The notes under the pieces are model-generated. The model searched no databases. It saw only the letters and a list, made by a program, of their open reading frames with translations, and had not been told where the DNA came from. Shown piece by piece: positions 38,364 to 49,769 of a stretch of 64,000 nt of DNA. Position 1 is the first letter of the stretch. Each line of letters begins with the position of its first letter. Position numbers and translations under genes: made by a program. Source of the DNA: Lysobacterales bacterium (GTDB taxonomy: Bacteria > Pseudomonadota > Gammaproteobacteria > Xanthomonadales > UBA2363); the NCBI GenBank assembly GCA_019634735.1, contig JAHCAT010000002.1:228501-292500 (forward strand), in the 5' to 3' direction.

Positions 38364-38588
38364 GGGTGAGCGCACGGGGCCGTCCGATCCGTCGATGCGG
38401 CAGGGCGGGCCCGACGTGCGGGGCCTGCCACAGCGCGCGGGGGTGCACGAGGACCTTCATGACCCGCGCCGAGACCACCGATGCGGCCGCGCGGGGGAGA
38501 CAACGCCAGGGCCTGTCGACCCTGTGGGCGCAGCGGCGTCTCGACCGTCGCTGCGGCAGGGCCGGACGCGCGACGCGTCCGCGCTGCC

Positions 38589-39203
38589 TCAGGGCGTCTG
38601 TTCGCGCACGGTGATCGCCTGCACGCCGTTGTCGGCCAACTGGCGCTTGACGCGGTCGACCTCGGCGGCGCTGGCGTAGGGGCCGACGTAGACGCGATGG
38701 AAGGTGTTGCCGTTGACGTTGACCGACTGCACGCTGGCGCTGATGCCGAGCAGTGCGAGGCGGGCCTTGGCCTCCTCGGCAGGGCGCGGGTCGCGGAACG
38801 AGCCGGCCTGCAGGCGATAGCGCGTGCCTGCGGGGGCAGCGACCGGAGCCGCGCCGGACTCGGCGGGCGCCGTGCCCGCCGGCGTCGTGCCGGCCGGCGG
38901 TGTCTCGGCACGCACCTGCGCGCGCAGTTCGGAGTCCGGGATCAGCACCTCCATCTCCGGCAGCACGGTGTAGAAGTCGTAGGTCGTGGCGCGGGCCGGC
39001 GGCGCGGCCTCTTCGGGCGAGCCACCGGGCCGGGCGGCCTGGGGCTGCGGCTGCTCCTGCGCCGGGCGCAGACCCGGCGCCAGGCCGCTGCGTACCGCCA
39101 GCAACGCGAGGACGACGCCGATGACGATGCCGGCGACCAGCCAGAGCCAGGCGGGAAGGGCGGTGGAGGCGCCGCGGCGGGCGTGGTTGGTGCGTCGTGC
39201 CAT
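38589..39203 (-). CDS. SPOR domain protein (FtsN-like)
   Basis: A 204-aa protein with a short basic cytoplasmic start, one membrane helix (LPAWLWLVAGIVIGVVLALLAV), a Pro/Ala-rich periplasmic linker and a C-terminal SPOR domain (RYRLQAGSFRDPRPAEEAKARLALLGISASVQSVNVNGNTFHRVYVGPYASAAEVDRVKRQL). The YDFYTVLPEMEVLIP motif is typical of the argS-linked FtsN-like proteins of this order. SPOR binds denuded glycan at the division septum. It lies 12 bp after argS. Confidence 0.93.
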   Translation of the reverse strand: MARRTNHARRGASTALPAWLWLVAGIVIGVVLALLAVRSGLAPGLRPAQEQPQPQAARPGGSPEEAAPPARATTYDFYTVLPEMEVLIPDSELRAQVRAETPPAGTTPAGTAPAESGAAPVAAPAGTRYRLQAGSFRDPRPAEEAKARLALLGISASVQSVNVNGNTFHRVYVGPYASAAEVDRVKRQLADNGVQAITVREQTP

Positions 39204-39215
39204 GGGCCTATCCTG

Positions 39216-40973
<1,758 letters not shown>

Positions 40974-41082
40974 AGGCGCGAACAGGGCTTTTGTGCGGTC
41001 GCACATTGTAGCGGGCATCGTCGCGCGCCATGGCCGGGGCCGCCGGGCTGGTCCGGGCCGGGGCGTCACCGACCTTGCTCTG

Positions 41083-41116
41083 CTGTCATCGAACTGAAAC
41101 CAGAACGACATAGGCT
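41083..41116 (+). promoter_or_regulatory. Candidate PhoB-type promoter for the TonB-system operon
   Basis: CTGTCATCGAACTGAAAC (41083-41100) has two 7-mers exactly 11 nt apart; the first is a perfect Pho half-site, the second matches 4 of 7. TAGGCT, a weak -10-like hexamer, begins exactly 10 nt after the box, as in E. coli phoA. It lies 52 nt before the DUF3450 start. Confidence 0.55.
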
Positions 41117-41167
41117 GCTCCGCCATCGCCCGGCATCCGCGCCGGGCCGCCCCGGAGATCCCCTGCC

Positions 41168-41932
41168 ATGATCCGCTCCGCCCCGCGCTGGCTGTGCGCG
41201 CTCGCCCTTGCCACACCGGCCCTGCCGGCATCGGCCCAGGAGGCGCAGGCGCTGGCCGACAATCTGGTCAGGCTGCGCGCCGAGATCGAGCAGCTCAACA
41301 GCGAACTCGACCAGGCCCGCGAGGAGGCCCGCACCACCCTGGCCGGCCTGACGGCCCAGCGTACCGAGCTGTCCGCGCAGCTCGACCGCCAGGCCCTGGC
41401 CAGCCGCGAGCAGGCGCAGCGCCTGGCGCAGGCGCAGGAGTCGCTGGCCCGGGCCGGCGTCGAGGGCGCCGAGCTCAAGCCGGCCCTGCTCGACGCCCTT
41501 GCCGGGCTGGAGGCCCATGTGCGCGCCAGCCTGCCGTTCAAGCAGGACGAGCGCCTGGCCGGCCTGGCAGCGCTGCGGGAGCGCATCGCCGCCGATACCG
41601 TGCCGCCGCATCGTGCCGCCAACCAGGTCTGGGCCTTCGTCGAGGACGAACTGCGGCTGACCCGCGAGAACGGCCTGTTCAGCCAGACCATCGAGCTCGA
41701 CGGCGAGCGCCTGCTGGCCGACATCGCCAAGGTCGGCACGGTGATGCTCTATTTCCGCACCAGCCAGGGCGACTACGGACAGATCGTGAGAAGCGGCGAC
41801 GGCTGGCGCTGGCAGCGGGTCGCCGGGCGCGCCGAAGGCGACCGCATCGCGGCCCTGTTCGACGCCTACCGCAAGCAGATCCGGCAGGGCTGGTTCGAGC
41901 TGCCGATGGCCGCCGCCGGGGGTACGTCATGA
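41168..41932 (+). CDS. DUF3450 family periplasmic coiled-coil protein
   Basis: A 254-aa protein with a signal peptide (MIRSAPRWLCALALATPALPASAQ), a heptad-rich coiled coil (LVRLRAEIEQLNSELDQAREEARTTLAGL) and the DUF3450 core (LPFKQDERLAGLAALRERI, VWAFVEDELRLTRENGLFSQTIEL, VGTVMLYFRTSQGDYGQI). It is the first gene of TonB2-type operons in gammaproteobacteria. Its ATGA overlap with the next gene indicates tight coupling. Confidence 0.9.
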   Translation: MIRSAPRWLCALALATPALPASAQEAQALADNLVRLRAEIEQLNSELDQAREEARTTLAGLTAQRTELSAQLDRQALASREQAQRLAQAQESLARAGVEGAELKPALLDALAGLEAHVRASLPFKQDERLAGLAALRERIAADTVPPHRAANQVWAFVEDELRLTRENGLFSQTIELDGERLLADIAKVGTVMLYFRTSQGDYGQIVRSGDGWRWQRVAGRAEGDRIAALFDAYRKQIRQGWFELPMAAAGGTS

Positions 41933-43320
41933 TGCGCCGGCCGCTTCTGGGTGTGCTGCTGGCCTGCCTGGCGCCGGCGCATGTCGATGCGCAGTCGGCG
42001 CCGCCGGCCGAGCCGGCCGCTGCGCCGGCGCAGGCCCCGGCAACGGTCTCCGTGGAGGATGCCTACCGGCGCGAGTTGGCCTTCCTGCAGGCCCAGCGCC
42101 GTGAACTGCAGGCCAGCCTGGAGCGCACCCGCAGCAGCTTCCAGCGCGACCAGGCGGCCCTCGAGCGCGAGCTGTCCGGACTGGAATCGCGCCTGCTGGC
42201 CGCCCGCGCCGGCGCCGACCAGATGGCCGGCCAGGTCGCCCAGGTCGAGGAACAGACCCTCGCCAGCCAGGAGAACACCGGCCTGCTGGCCGCGACCTGG
42301 GAGCAGGCCGGCAGCACCCTGGCCGGGCTGGGCATCGAGGCCGGCGACGGCGGCTTCGCCGAGGGCCAGCCCGACGATACCCGCCTGGCCGCCCTGTTCG
42401 CCGCGGCCACCGCCGAGCTGGGGCGTCGGTCGGGCATCCGTCGCGAGCAGGGCATGTATTTCCTGGCCGACGGCACCGAGGCGCGCGGCGAGATCATCCA
42501 CCTGGGCAGCGTCGCCGCGTTCGCGGTCGGCGAGCAGGGCAGCGGTGCCCTGGCCCCGGCGGGCGCCGGCCGCTTCAAGCTCTGGCCCGAGCCGGCCCAG
42601 GACGAGGCCCGCGCTCTGGCCGCCGGCCGCATGCCGGCGACCCTGCGCGCCTACCTGTTCGAGTCGCTGGCCGCCGATGCCCAGCCGCCACGCACCAAGA
42701 CCCTGGTCGACACCGTCAACGACGGCGGCACGATCGGCTGGATCATCGTCGCCCTGGGCGCGCTCGCCCTGGTGTTCGTGGTCCTCCGCGCGCTGTTCCT
42801 GCGCAGCGCCGGCGCCAGTACCGACAAGGTCCTGGCGGCGGTGGCGCCGCTGGTCCAGCAGCGCCGCTTCGAGGACGCGATCGGCGCCGCCAAGCGCCAC
42901 AAGGGCAGCTCGGCGCGCGTCGTCACCGCGGCGCTGCGCAACATCGACCGCGATCCGGAGCACCTCGAGGACATCGTCTCCGAGTCGATCCTGCACGAGT
43001 CCGGACGGCTCAACCGCTTCGGCGCGATCATCCTGGTGATCGCCGCGGTGGCGCCGCTGCTCGGCCTGCTCGGCACCGTCACCGGCATGATCGAGACCTT
43101 CGACATCATCACCGACTTCGGCACCGGCGATCCCAAGCTGCTGTCCGGCGGCATCGCCATCGCCCTGGTCACCACGCAGCTGGGCCTGGTCGTGGCGATC
43201 CCGGCGCTGCTGCTGGGCAATCTGCTGTCCGGCTGGGCCGAGCGTCTGAAGGACGACATGGAGCAGGCCGCCCTGCGCATCACCAACCTGGCGCGGGAGG
43301 ATCGCGCGGTCGCCGCCTGA
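41929..43320 (+). CDS. TtpC-like MotA/TolQ/ExbB proton channel protein with long periplasmic coiled coil
   Basis: A 463-aa protein. It has a signal peptide and about 230 residues of periplasmic coiled coil, then a TM (IGWIIVALGALALVFVVLRAL) and the MotA/TolQ/ExbB domain (LNRFGAIILVIAAVAPLLGLLGTVTGMIETFDIITDFGTGDPKLLSGGIAIALVTTQLGLVVAIPALLLGNLL). This domain order is that of TtpC, an accessory protein required by Vibrio TonB2 systems. Two successive ATG codons mark the start inside the previous stop. Confidence 0.92.
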   Translation: MMRRPLLGVLLACLAPAHVDAQSAPPAEPAAAPAQAPATVSVEDAYRRELAFLQAQRRELQASLERTRSSFQRDQAALERELSGLESRLLAARAGADQMAGQVAQVEEQTLASQENTGLLAATWEQAGSTLAGLGIEAGDGGFAEGQPDDTRLAALFAAATAELGRRSGIRREQGMYFLADGTEARGEIIHLGSVAAFAVGEQGSGALAPAGAGRFKLWPEPAQDEARALAAGRMPATLRAYLFESLAADAQPPRTKTLVDTVNDGGTIGWIIVALGALALVFVVLRALFLRSAGASTDKVLAAVAPLVQQRRFEDAIGAAKRHKGSSARVVTAALRNIDRDPEHLEDIVSESILHESGRLNRFGAIILVIAAVAPLLGLLGTVTGMIETFDIITDFGTGDPKLLSGGIAIALVTTQLGLVVAIPALLLGNLLSGWAERLKDDMEQAALRITNLAREDRAVAA

Positions 43321-43343
43321 ACGGCGATCGCGCGCCTGCCGCC

Positions 43344-43967
43344 ATGACCCTGTTCGACCAGTTCGCCGAGTACCTGGCCGCCGGTGGCCACGGCATCATG
43401 CTGCCGCTGCTGGCGATCGCCTTTGCGCTCTGGTACGCGATCGGCGCACGCTGGTCCCTGCTGCGGCGGGGCTCCAACCGCAACGTGCGTGTGCTCCTGT
43501 CGCGCTACGAACGCGGTGCCGGCGGCAAGGTCGATGGCGTGCTCGACGCCGCGGTGGTGCGCGGCCTGTCGCTGCGCGGCCAGCGCCCGCGCGACCTGCG
43601 TCGGGTCCTGGACGATGCCTTCGCCGGTCACCGGCGCGCGGTGCGCCGGCATCGGGTGCTGATCGGCACCCTGGTGGCGATCGCGCCACTGCTGGGACTG
43701 CTGGGCACGGTCAACGGCATGATCGTCACCTTCGATTCGCTGGCCGACATGGCCCTGTTCACCCAGGGCGGCGGCATCGCCGCGGGCATTTCGACTGCGC
43801 TCTACACCACCCAGATGGGCCTGGCCGTGGCGATCCCCGGCTACCTGGCCAAGGGCGTGCTCGACCGCCGTCAGGCGCAGATCGAGATGGACCTCGCCCA
43901 GCTTCGCGACATCCTCGTCGCCACCTCGCGCCCGGTGCCGGCGCCTGTCGCACCCAGCACGGACTGA
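43344..43967 (+). CDS. exbB: ExbB-type proton channel subunit
   Basis: A 207-aa protein with three helices. APLLGLLGTVNGMIVTFDSLADMALFTQGGGIAAGISTALYTTQMGLAVAIPGYLA is the conserved TM2-TM3 channel region. It pairs with ExbD to use the proton gradient to drive TonB. 23 bp after the TtpC-like gene and 5 bp before exbD. Confidence 0.95.
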   Translation: MTLFDQFAEYLAAGGHGIMLPLLAIAFALWYAIGARWSLLRRGSNRNVRVLLSRYERGAGGKVDGVLDAAVVRGLSLRGQRPRDLRRVLDDAFAGHRRAVRRHRVLIGTLVAIAPLLGLLGTVNGMIVTFDSLADMALFTQGGGIAAGISTALYTTQMGLAVAIPGYLAKGVLDRRQAQIEMDLAQLRDILVATSRPVPAPVAPSTD

Positions 43968-43972
43968 ACGCC

Positions 43973-44380
43973 ATGCGATTCCGGGAAAAGAAGGCCGTCG
44001 AGGCCGCCATCGACATGACGCCGATGATCGACATGGTGTTCATCCTGTTGATCTTCTTCATGGTCTCGACGACCTTCGTCAAGGACATGCAGATCGACAT
44101 CGAGCGGCCCGGCGCGGCCACCCAGACGGTGTCCTCGACCAAGGCGGTGCGCCTGTACATCGACAAGTCGGGCGAGGTCTACATGGACGGCGCGCCGGTC
44201 CGGGTCTGGGTGATCGCCTCGCGGTTGCGCGACCAGCTCCAGGGCCAGCCGCAGAAGTCGGTGCTGGTGGTGACCGACGAGGGCGTGCCGGCCGGTCGCC
44301 TGGTCGAAGTGGTCGACCAGGCCCGCCAGGCCGGTGCCGAGGTCGGCGTCGCCACCCGTGGCGAGGCCGGGGAGGGCTGA
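43973..44380 (+). CDS. exbD: ExbD-type biopolymer transport protein
   Basis: A 135-aa protein with a single N-terminal TM carrying the protonatable aspartate (DMTPMIDMVFILLIFFMVSTTFV) and a periplasmic domain (IDKSGEVYMDGAPVRVWVIASRLRDQL, VLVVTDEGVPAGRLVEVVDQARQAG). Length and topology are standard. Two bases separate it from tonB. Confidence 0.96.
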   Translation: MRFREKKAVEAAIDMTPMIDMVFILLIFFMVSTTFVKDMQIDIERPGAATQTVSSTKAVRLYIDKSGEVYMDGAPVRVWVIASRLRDQLQGQPQKSVLVVTDEGVPAGRLVEVVDQARQAGAEVGVATRGEAGEG

Positions 44381-44382
44381 GC

Positions 44383-44991
44383 ATGCGCGCGCGCCTGTCC
44401 GGACTGGTCGCAGCACTGCTCGGCACCCTGGCGGTGGTCACCGTCGTGCTGCTGATGAACGCAGCGGCGCGACGCGGTCCGGATCCCGGCACCACCGGCA
44501 CCGCGATCGCCATCGAGCGGCGCGAGGCCACGCCGCCGCCGGCCGCGCAGCGACCGCCACCGCCGCGTCGCCGCCAGCAGGCGCCACGGCCCAGCGTCGA
44601 CCTGTCCGCGGCGCTGCCAGGCATGGATTTCGGCCTTGACGGCCTCTCCGACGACCTCGGCGACCTGGCCGGCAGCCTGCTCGGCGGCGACCGCGAGCTG
44701 ACCATGAGCGACGACACCGTCGACCAGCCGCCGCGACCGATCGCGCAGTCGCCGATTCCCTATCCGGCCCGGGCCAAGGCGCAGGGCGTCACCGGTCATG
44801 TCGTGCTTTCGGTGCTGATCGGACCGACCGGCCGGGTCGAGCAGGTGCGTGTGCTGGAGTCGCAGCCGGCCGGCGTGTTCGACGATGCCGCGATCGCCGG
44901 CGTGCAGTCCTGGCGTTTCGAGCCGGCCAGTTACCGCGGCGAGAACGTCCGCGTCTGGGCACGCCAGCGCGTGCGCTTCGACCTGGGATGA
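44383..44991 (+). CDS. tonB: TonB energy-transducer protein
   Basis: A 202-aa protein with an N-terminal TM (LVAALLGTLAVVTVVLLMN), a Pro/Arg-rich linker and the TonB C-terminal domain (PIPYPARAKAQGVTGHVVLSVLIGPTGRVEQVRVLESQPAGVFDDAAIAGVQSWRFEPASYRGENVRVWARQRVRFDL). The short linker is typical of TonB2-type proteins. Overlaps the next gene by ATGA. Confidence 0.95.
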   Translation: MRARLSGLVAALLGTLAVVTVVLLMNAAARRGPDPGTTGTAIAIERREATPPPAAQRPPPPRRRQQAPRPSVDLSAALPGMDFGLDGLSDDLGDLAGSLLGGDRELTMSDDTVDQPPRPIAQSPIPYPARAKAQGVTGHVVLSVLIGPTGRVEQVRVLESQPAGVFDDAAIAGVQSWRFEPASYRGENVRVWARQRVRFDLG

Positions 44992-46322
44992 GCGCGTCCA
45001 TGGCCGTCCTGCTTCGGATCCTTGCCGCGCTCGTGCTGCTGACGCCGACCCTGCTGCCCGCGCAGCCGGTGTCCGGGCCTGCCGGTTCGCCGGTCCCCGG
45101 GGACCAGGCGCCCGCTCCGGCCGATGCGCCGCCCGACCGCCAGGCGCAGGCCGACGCCCTGGTCAGGGATTATCCCGGACTCGACCCCCTGCCGCTCGCC
45201 ACCCTGCTGCTGTCAGACGGCCACGCCGACCGCGCCGCGGGTGTGCTGGACCGCATCGACCTGGAGCGCGCCGCGCGCGACCGGCGATTCGACTGGGCGC
45301 GGTACCACACCCTGCGCGCCCTGATCGCGCAGGCCGGCGACGACGCCGACGCGGCGATCACATCCTTCGAGGCGGCGATCGCGGCCAGCGAGGCGATCGT
45401 CGCCGCCCGCGCCGCCGGCGAGCGGCCGCGCAACGAGGACCCGTCGTTCGGCACCGTCGACGATCTGGTCTACCTGTACCTGGCGCAGGCGCACTTCAAC
45501 CACGACCGGCACCGCGAGGCGATCGCCGTCCTGCAGCGCGCCGGCGACCGCCGGGACGGCCTGGCCGGCGCCTGGAACCTGCGCGCCCATGCCCACTGGC
45601 TGGTCGGCGAGCAGCAGCAGGCCTTCGACCTGCTGGCCCGCGCCAGCGCCCGCTTCCCCGGCAACGCCAGCTTCCTGCGCCGCACCGTGTTCTACCTGGT
45701 CGAGACCGGACTTTTTCAGGAGGCTTCCCGGGTCGGCGCCGACTACCTGGCGCAGGCCGAGGCGGGTGCCGCCGACTACCTGGCGATCGGCACGGCCTTG
45801 CGCCGCAGCCGTGCCCTCGACGAGGCGATCGTCCTGCTGGAGACCGGGCGGCTGCGCCATCCGGACGACGACGCGCTGGCCAAGGCGCTGGCCCAGGCGC
45901 TGCTCGACCGCGGCCGGCCGCTGGCCGCCGCCGAGGTGCTTGCCCGCGTCGCCGAGCGCGATCCAGCGCTGACCGCCGAGGCCGCCGAGCTGTTCCGCCG
46001 TGCCGGCCACCTGCAGCGTGCCCTCAACCTCAACGCCCGGGTTCCCGAGACCGAGCGCCGGCTCAAGCAGCGCGTCGGGCTGCTGCTGCAGCAACGCCGT
46101 TACGACCTGGTGGCCGGCATGGAGGAGGCGCTGGCGCGGGCCCGACTGCTCGGCGACGAGGACATCCGCTACGCCCTGGCCTACGCGCTGTTCCGCGGCG
46201 GCCGCCACGAGGACGCCGAACGCCACCTGGCGGCGCTGACCCGCCCCGATCTGTTCCGCAAGTCCACCGAGCTGCGCCGGCTGATGGCCGAGTGCGCCGA
46301 CCAGCGCTGGAAGTGCGCCTGA
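44988..46322 (+). CDS. Periplasmic TPR protein of the TonB2-type operon
   Basis: A 444-aa protein with a signal peptide (MAVLLRILAALVLLTPTLLPAQ) and about eight TPR-like helix pairs (YHTLRALIAQAGDDADAAITSFEAAIA, AGAWNLRAHAHWLVGEQQQAFDLLARASARFPGN, DDALAKALAQALLDRGRPLAAAEVLARVAERDP). A TPR protein ends the TonB2 operon in Vibrio and relatives too. It likely scaffolds the complex; no enzymatic motif is seen. Confidence 0.88.
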   Translation: MSASMAVLLRILAALVLLTPTLLPAQPVSGPAGSPVPGDQAPAPADAPPDRQAQADALVRDYPGLDPLPLATLLLSDGHADRAAGVLDRIDLERAARDRRFDWARYHTLRALIAQAGDDADAAITSFEAAIAASEAIVAARAAGERPRNEDPSFGTVDDLVYLYLAQAHFNHDRHREAIAVLQRAGDRRDGLAGAWNLRAHAHWLVGEQQQAFDLLARASARFPGNASFLRRTVFYLVETGLFQEASRVGADYLAQAEAGAADYLAIGTALRRSRALDEAIVLLETGRLRHPDDDALAKALAQALLDRGRPLAAAEVLARVAERDPALTAEAAELFRRAGHLQRALNLNARVPETERRLKQRVGLLLQQRRYDLVAGMEEALARARLLGDEDIRYALAYALFRGGRHEDAERHLAALTRPDLFRKSTELRRLMAECADQRWKCA

Positions 46323-49300
46323 TGAAGAAGTCCCTGTTCGCCGTCGCCGCGCTGGCCGCCGGCATCCGCCTGGCGCTGGCTGCCGACCCCGCGGCCCTGA
46401 ACATCGTGGTGTTCGATGCCGGCCAGCCGGTGCCGGGCACCCAGGTGCTGGTCGACGGCCAGCCGCAGGCGGTGACCGACGACTACGGCGGCGCGCGCAT
46501 CGTGCTGTCGCCCGGCAGTCGGGAGCTGGTCCTGCGCGGCGACGGTCGCGAGCTGCTGCGCCTGGACCTGGTGCTGTCCGAGGGCGAGGTCGCCGAGCTG
46601 ATCGCCAGCCTGCGCCCCGATGCGCCGGCGCTGGTGCAGTACGAAAGCTCGCAGGCCGGGCTGGTCGTGCAGGCGGTCGATCCCGCATCGCCGCAACCGG
46701 CGCAGCCGCCGGGCGTGCTGGCCGGCCGCGTCACCAGCAGCGAGGGCGGCACGCCGGTGGCCGGTGCACGGGTGTTCATCGCCGGCACCCCGCTGGACGT
46801 GCGTACCGACGCCGACGGCCGCTACCAGGTCGAGCTGCCCCCCGGCGACTACACGATCTCGGTGATCGCCGCGCAGTTCGACAGCCGGACCCTCGAGGGC
46901 GTCGCGGTCGGCAGCGGCGAGTCCAGCGGCCGCGATGTCGAACTGACCCCGGCCGGCCTGGAGCTGCCGGAGTTCGTGGTGCTCGAACCCTATATCGAGG
47001 GCTCGCTGGCCTCGCTGGTCGAGGAGCGCCGCGACTCCGCCTCGGTGGCCGATTTCCTGGGCGCCGAACAGATCAGCCGGGCCGGCGATTCCGATGCCGC
47101 GGGTGCGCTCAAGCGAGTCACCGGCCTGACCCTGGTCGACGGCAAATACATCTACGTGCGCGGACTGGGCGAACGCTATTCCAGCGTCCTGCTCAACGGC
47201 GCGCAGATTCCCTCGCCCGATCCGACCCGACGGGTGGTGCCGCTCGACCTGTTCCCGACCGACGTCATCGAAAGCGTGCTGGTGCAGAAGACCTACTCGG
47301 CGGAGATGCCCGGCGAATTCGGTGGCGGCACCATCTCGCTGCGCACCCGCAACGCCCCCGAAGGACTGGTGGCCAAGGTATCGGCGACCACCGGCTGGGC
47401 CCAGGGCAGCACCGGCAAGGACGGACTGAGCTACGCCGGCGGCAGCCGCGACTGGACCGGCTACGACAGCGGGGCCCGGTCACCGCAGGGCGCGCTGGCC
47501 GAGGCCCTGGCCACCGGCCGGCGGATCGGCACCCAGGGCAACACCTTCACGCCCGCCCAGCTCGAGCCGATCGGCATCGCGCTGGCCCAGGGCAGCGCCT
47601 ACACACCGACCCCGCGCCGCCTGGATCCAAAGTACGGACTGTCCGCGAGCCTGGGCAACGGCTGGGACCTGGGGCCGGTGCGCCTGGGTGTGCTGGGCTC
47701 ACTGCGCTACGACAACAGCTGGGACCTGACCGAGGAGACGCGCGCCACCTACACCGGACGGGATGTCACCCTGAACGACCGCTTCGACGTCTCCACCACC
47801 ACCCAGAATGTCGAGCTGTCCGGCTTCCTCAACGTCGGCGCCCGCATCGGCGAGGACCACGTCCTGCGCGCCAACTGGCTGCTGGCGCGGGTCACCGAGG
47901 ACGAGGTCCAGGTCCAGGACGGCCTCTCCGATTCCCAGGAACTGACCCGCTACAAGCTGGAATGGACCGAGAACCAGCTGCGCTCGCTCCAGCTCGCCGG
48001 CGAGCACCGCTTCCCGTTCCTGGGCGGCCTGGGCGCCCAGTGGACCTGGACCCGGTCGCAGGCGCGGCGGGAGGAACCCAACCGCCGGACCTATGCGTAC
48101 CAGCGCAACGCCCAGGGTCAGCAGGCGCTCAACACCGGCTCCAGCCAGCTGGTGCAGAGCTTCGCGACCCTGGTGGACGATGCCGATGGCCTGGATGTCT
48201 CTCTGGACTATCCGCTGTCCCTGTTCCGGGGGCGGCTTGCGCTGACGCCGAGTCTGGGCGCGTCGACATTCACGCGCGAGCGCGACAACGCCCTGCGCTC
48301 GTTCAATTTCCTGAACTACCAGACCCTTCCGGCGGGCGCGGTGCTTTTGCCGCTCGAGGCGATCCTGTCCGCGCAGAACCTGCGTGTCGGCGGCGTGCGC
48401 GTCAACGAGGCGACCCAGCCCACCGAGAACTACACGGCCAGCCAGGACATCGATGCCCGCTTCCTGGCCATCGACGGCAACTGGCAGGAGCGTTACCGCC
48501 TGGCCGCCGGCGTCAGGCGCGAGCGCGACCGGGTGGCTCTGGTGCCGGCGCCGATCGGCACCGGCAGCGCGCAACCGATCGAAAACGGCGAGACCCGCAA
48601 CCTGCCTTTTGCGATCGCCACCTGGAAGTACAGCGATGCCCAGCAGGTCCGGCTCGGCTACAGCCGGACCTTGTCGCGTCCGGACTTCCGGGAGTTGTCC
48701 AGTTCGCCGTTCACCGACCCGCAGCTCGACCTGCTGTTCTTCGGCAATCCGGACCTGCGCACCACCCGGATCGAGAACCTGGACCTGCGCTGGGAGCACT
48801 ACTTCACGCCTGCCGAGAGCCTGTCCTTCTCTCTGTTCCGCAAGGCGTTCACCGACCCGATCGAGAAGAGCCAGCGTCCTGGCGGTTCCGGCGCCCAGGG
48901 CGCCCTGATCAACGCGCCCTCTGCAACGCTCGACGGCGCCGAGGTCGACATCTATCGCCAGCTCGGCTTCCTGGAGGACCAGGGCTGGTTCCGGGGCCTG
49001 TCGGACCGCCTGTCCTGGCTGCGGCTGGACCGGGTCCGCTGGGACAATGTCTACGTGTCGGGCAACTACGCCCGCATCCGGTCGACCGTCGAGCTGGACT
49101 TCCCCGCCGAGTGCGGCGGCCCGCCCGACGGCGGCTTCCTGACCAGCTGTGAGCGCCCGCTGCAGGGGCAGTCGCCCTACACCGGCAACCTGCAGGTCGG
49201 CTACCTGAATCCGGACTCCGGCCGCGAGTACTCGCTGCTGCTGAACCGCTTCGGCGCCCGCATCGCCCAGGTCGGCGTCGATGGCGCCCCGGACATCTAC

Positions 49301-49480
49301 GAGCAACCGGTGAACCAGCTGGACGCCGTCTTCCAGCAGAGCTTCCTGGACAACTGGGCGTTCAAGCTGCGCCTGCGCAACCTGCTCGATCCGCAGGTCC
49401 GGTTCGAACAGGGTGGCAGCGCCACGCGCAGCTACCGGCGCGGCAGGGAGATCCTGCTCACGCTGGAGTGGAAGCCCTGA
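46322..49480 (+). CDS. TonB-dependent outer-membrane receptor with N-terminal carboxypeptidase-regulatory-like domains
   Basis: A 1052-aa protein. After a signal peptide come an Ig-like region and a CarboxypepD_reg-like domain (GVLAGRVTSSEGGTPVAGARVFIAGTPLDVRTDADGRYQVELPPGDYTISV), then the plug (ISRAGDSDAAGALKRVTGLTLVDGKYIYVRGLGERYSSVLLNGAQIPSPDPTRRVVPLDLFPTDVIESVLVQKTYSAEMPGEFGGGTISLRT) and a beta-barrel with a terminal aromatic strand (REILLTLEWKP). The substrate is unknown. It begins one base inside the TPR gene stop codon, so it belongs to the TonB operon. Its position suggests a dedicated receptor. Confidence 0.95.
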   Translation: MKKSLFAVAALAAGIRLALAADPAALNIVVFDAGQPVPGTQVLVDGQPQAVTDDYGGARIVLSPGSRELVLRGDGRELLRLDLVLSEGEVAELIASLRPDAPALVQYESSQAGLVVQAVDPASPQPAQPPGVLAGRVTSSEGGTPVAGARVFIAGTPLDVRTDADGRYQVELPPGDYTISVIAAQFDSRTLEGVAVGSGESSGRDVELTPAGLELPEFVVLEPYIEGSLASLVEERRDSASVADFLGAEQISRAGDSDAAGALKRVTGLTLVDGKYIYVRGLGERYSSVLLNGAQIPSPDPTRRVVPLDLFPTDVIESVLVQKTYSAEMPGEFGGGTISLRTRNAPEGLVAKVSATTGWAQGSTGKDGLSYAGGSRDWTGYDSGARSPQGALAEALATGRRIGTQGNTFTPAQLEPIGIALAQGSAYTPTPRRLDPKYGLSASLGNGWDLGPVRLGVLGSLRYDNSWDLTEETRATYTGRDVTLNDRFDVSTTTQNVELSGFLNVGARIGEDHVLRANWLLARVTEDEVQVQDGLSDSQELTRYKLEWTENQLRSLQLAGEHRFPFLGGLGAQWTWTRSQARREEPNRRTYAYQRNAQGQQALNTGSSQLVQSFATLVDDADGLDVSLDYPLSLFRGRLALTPSLGASTFTRERDNALRSFNFLNYQTLPAGAVLLPLEAILSAQNLRVGGVRVNEATQPTENYTASQDIDARFLAIDGNWQERYRLAAGVRRERDRVALVPAPIGTGSAQPIENGETRNLPFAIATWKYSDAQQVRLGYSRTLSRPDFRELSSSPFTDPQLDLLFFGNPDLRTTRIENLDLRWEHYFTPAESLSFSLFRKAFTDPIEKSQRPGGSGAQGALINAPSATLDGAEVDIYRQLGFLEDQGWFRGLSDRLSWLRLDRVRWDNVYVSGNYARIRSTVELDFPAECGGPPDGGFLTSCERPLQGQSPYTGNLQVGYLNPDSGREYSLLLNRFGARIAQVGVDGAPDIYEQPVNQLDAVFQQSFLDNWAFKLRLRNLLDPQVRFEQGGSATRSYRRGREILLTLEWKP

Positions 49481-49769
49481 TTCGGGTGCGCTTGGGCCGG
49501 AGCCGCGCGATTCCCGTGCGTTAGCCCTTGCGTGGCCCCCGGGCGGCGCCCGGGTGCTTGGCCGCCGAGCGCAATGGTAGGCGCGGTATCCGCACGGAAG
49601 CCCTGGTCGGCTGCGCGGCGGGCAGCGCTGCCCGATCCCGATTTCCGCACCGTGGCGGCGCTGCGACAGCGCGCGCCCGGTCCCGCGGCCCGCACCCGGA
49701 TGCATTGGCAGCGCCGCCGGGTGCCTGGACGCCCGGCGTCCTCGCCGACCCGGCCCGTCGCGGCATCGG
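49481..49769. other. Intergenic region downstream of the receptor gene
   Basis: About 290 bp before the Pho-type promoter. CCCCGGGCGGCGCCCGGG-like sequence near 49537-49554 forms a strong hairpin and may terminate the TonB operon. No convincing ORF. Confidence 0.45.
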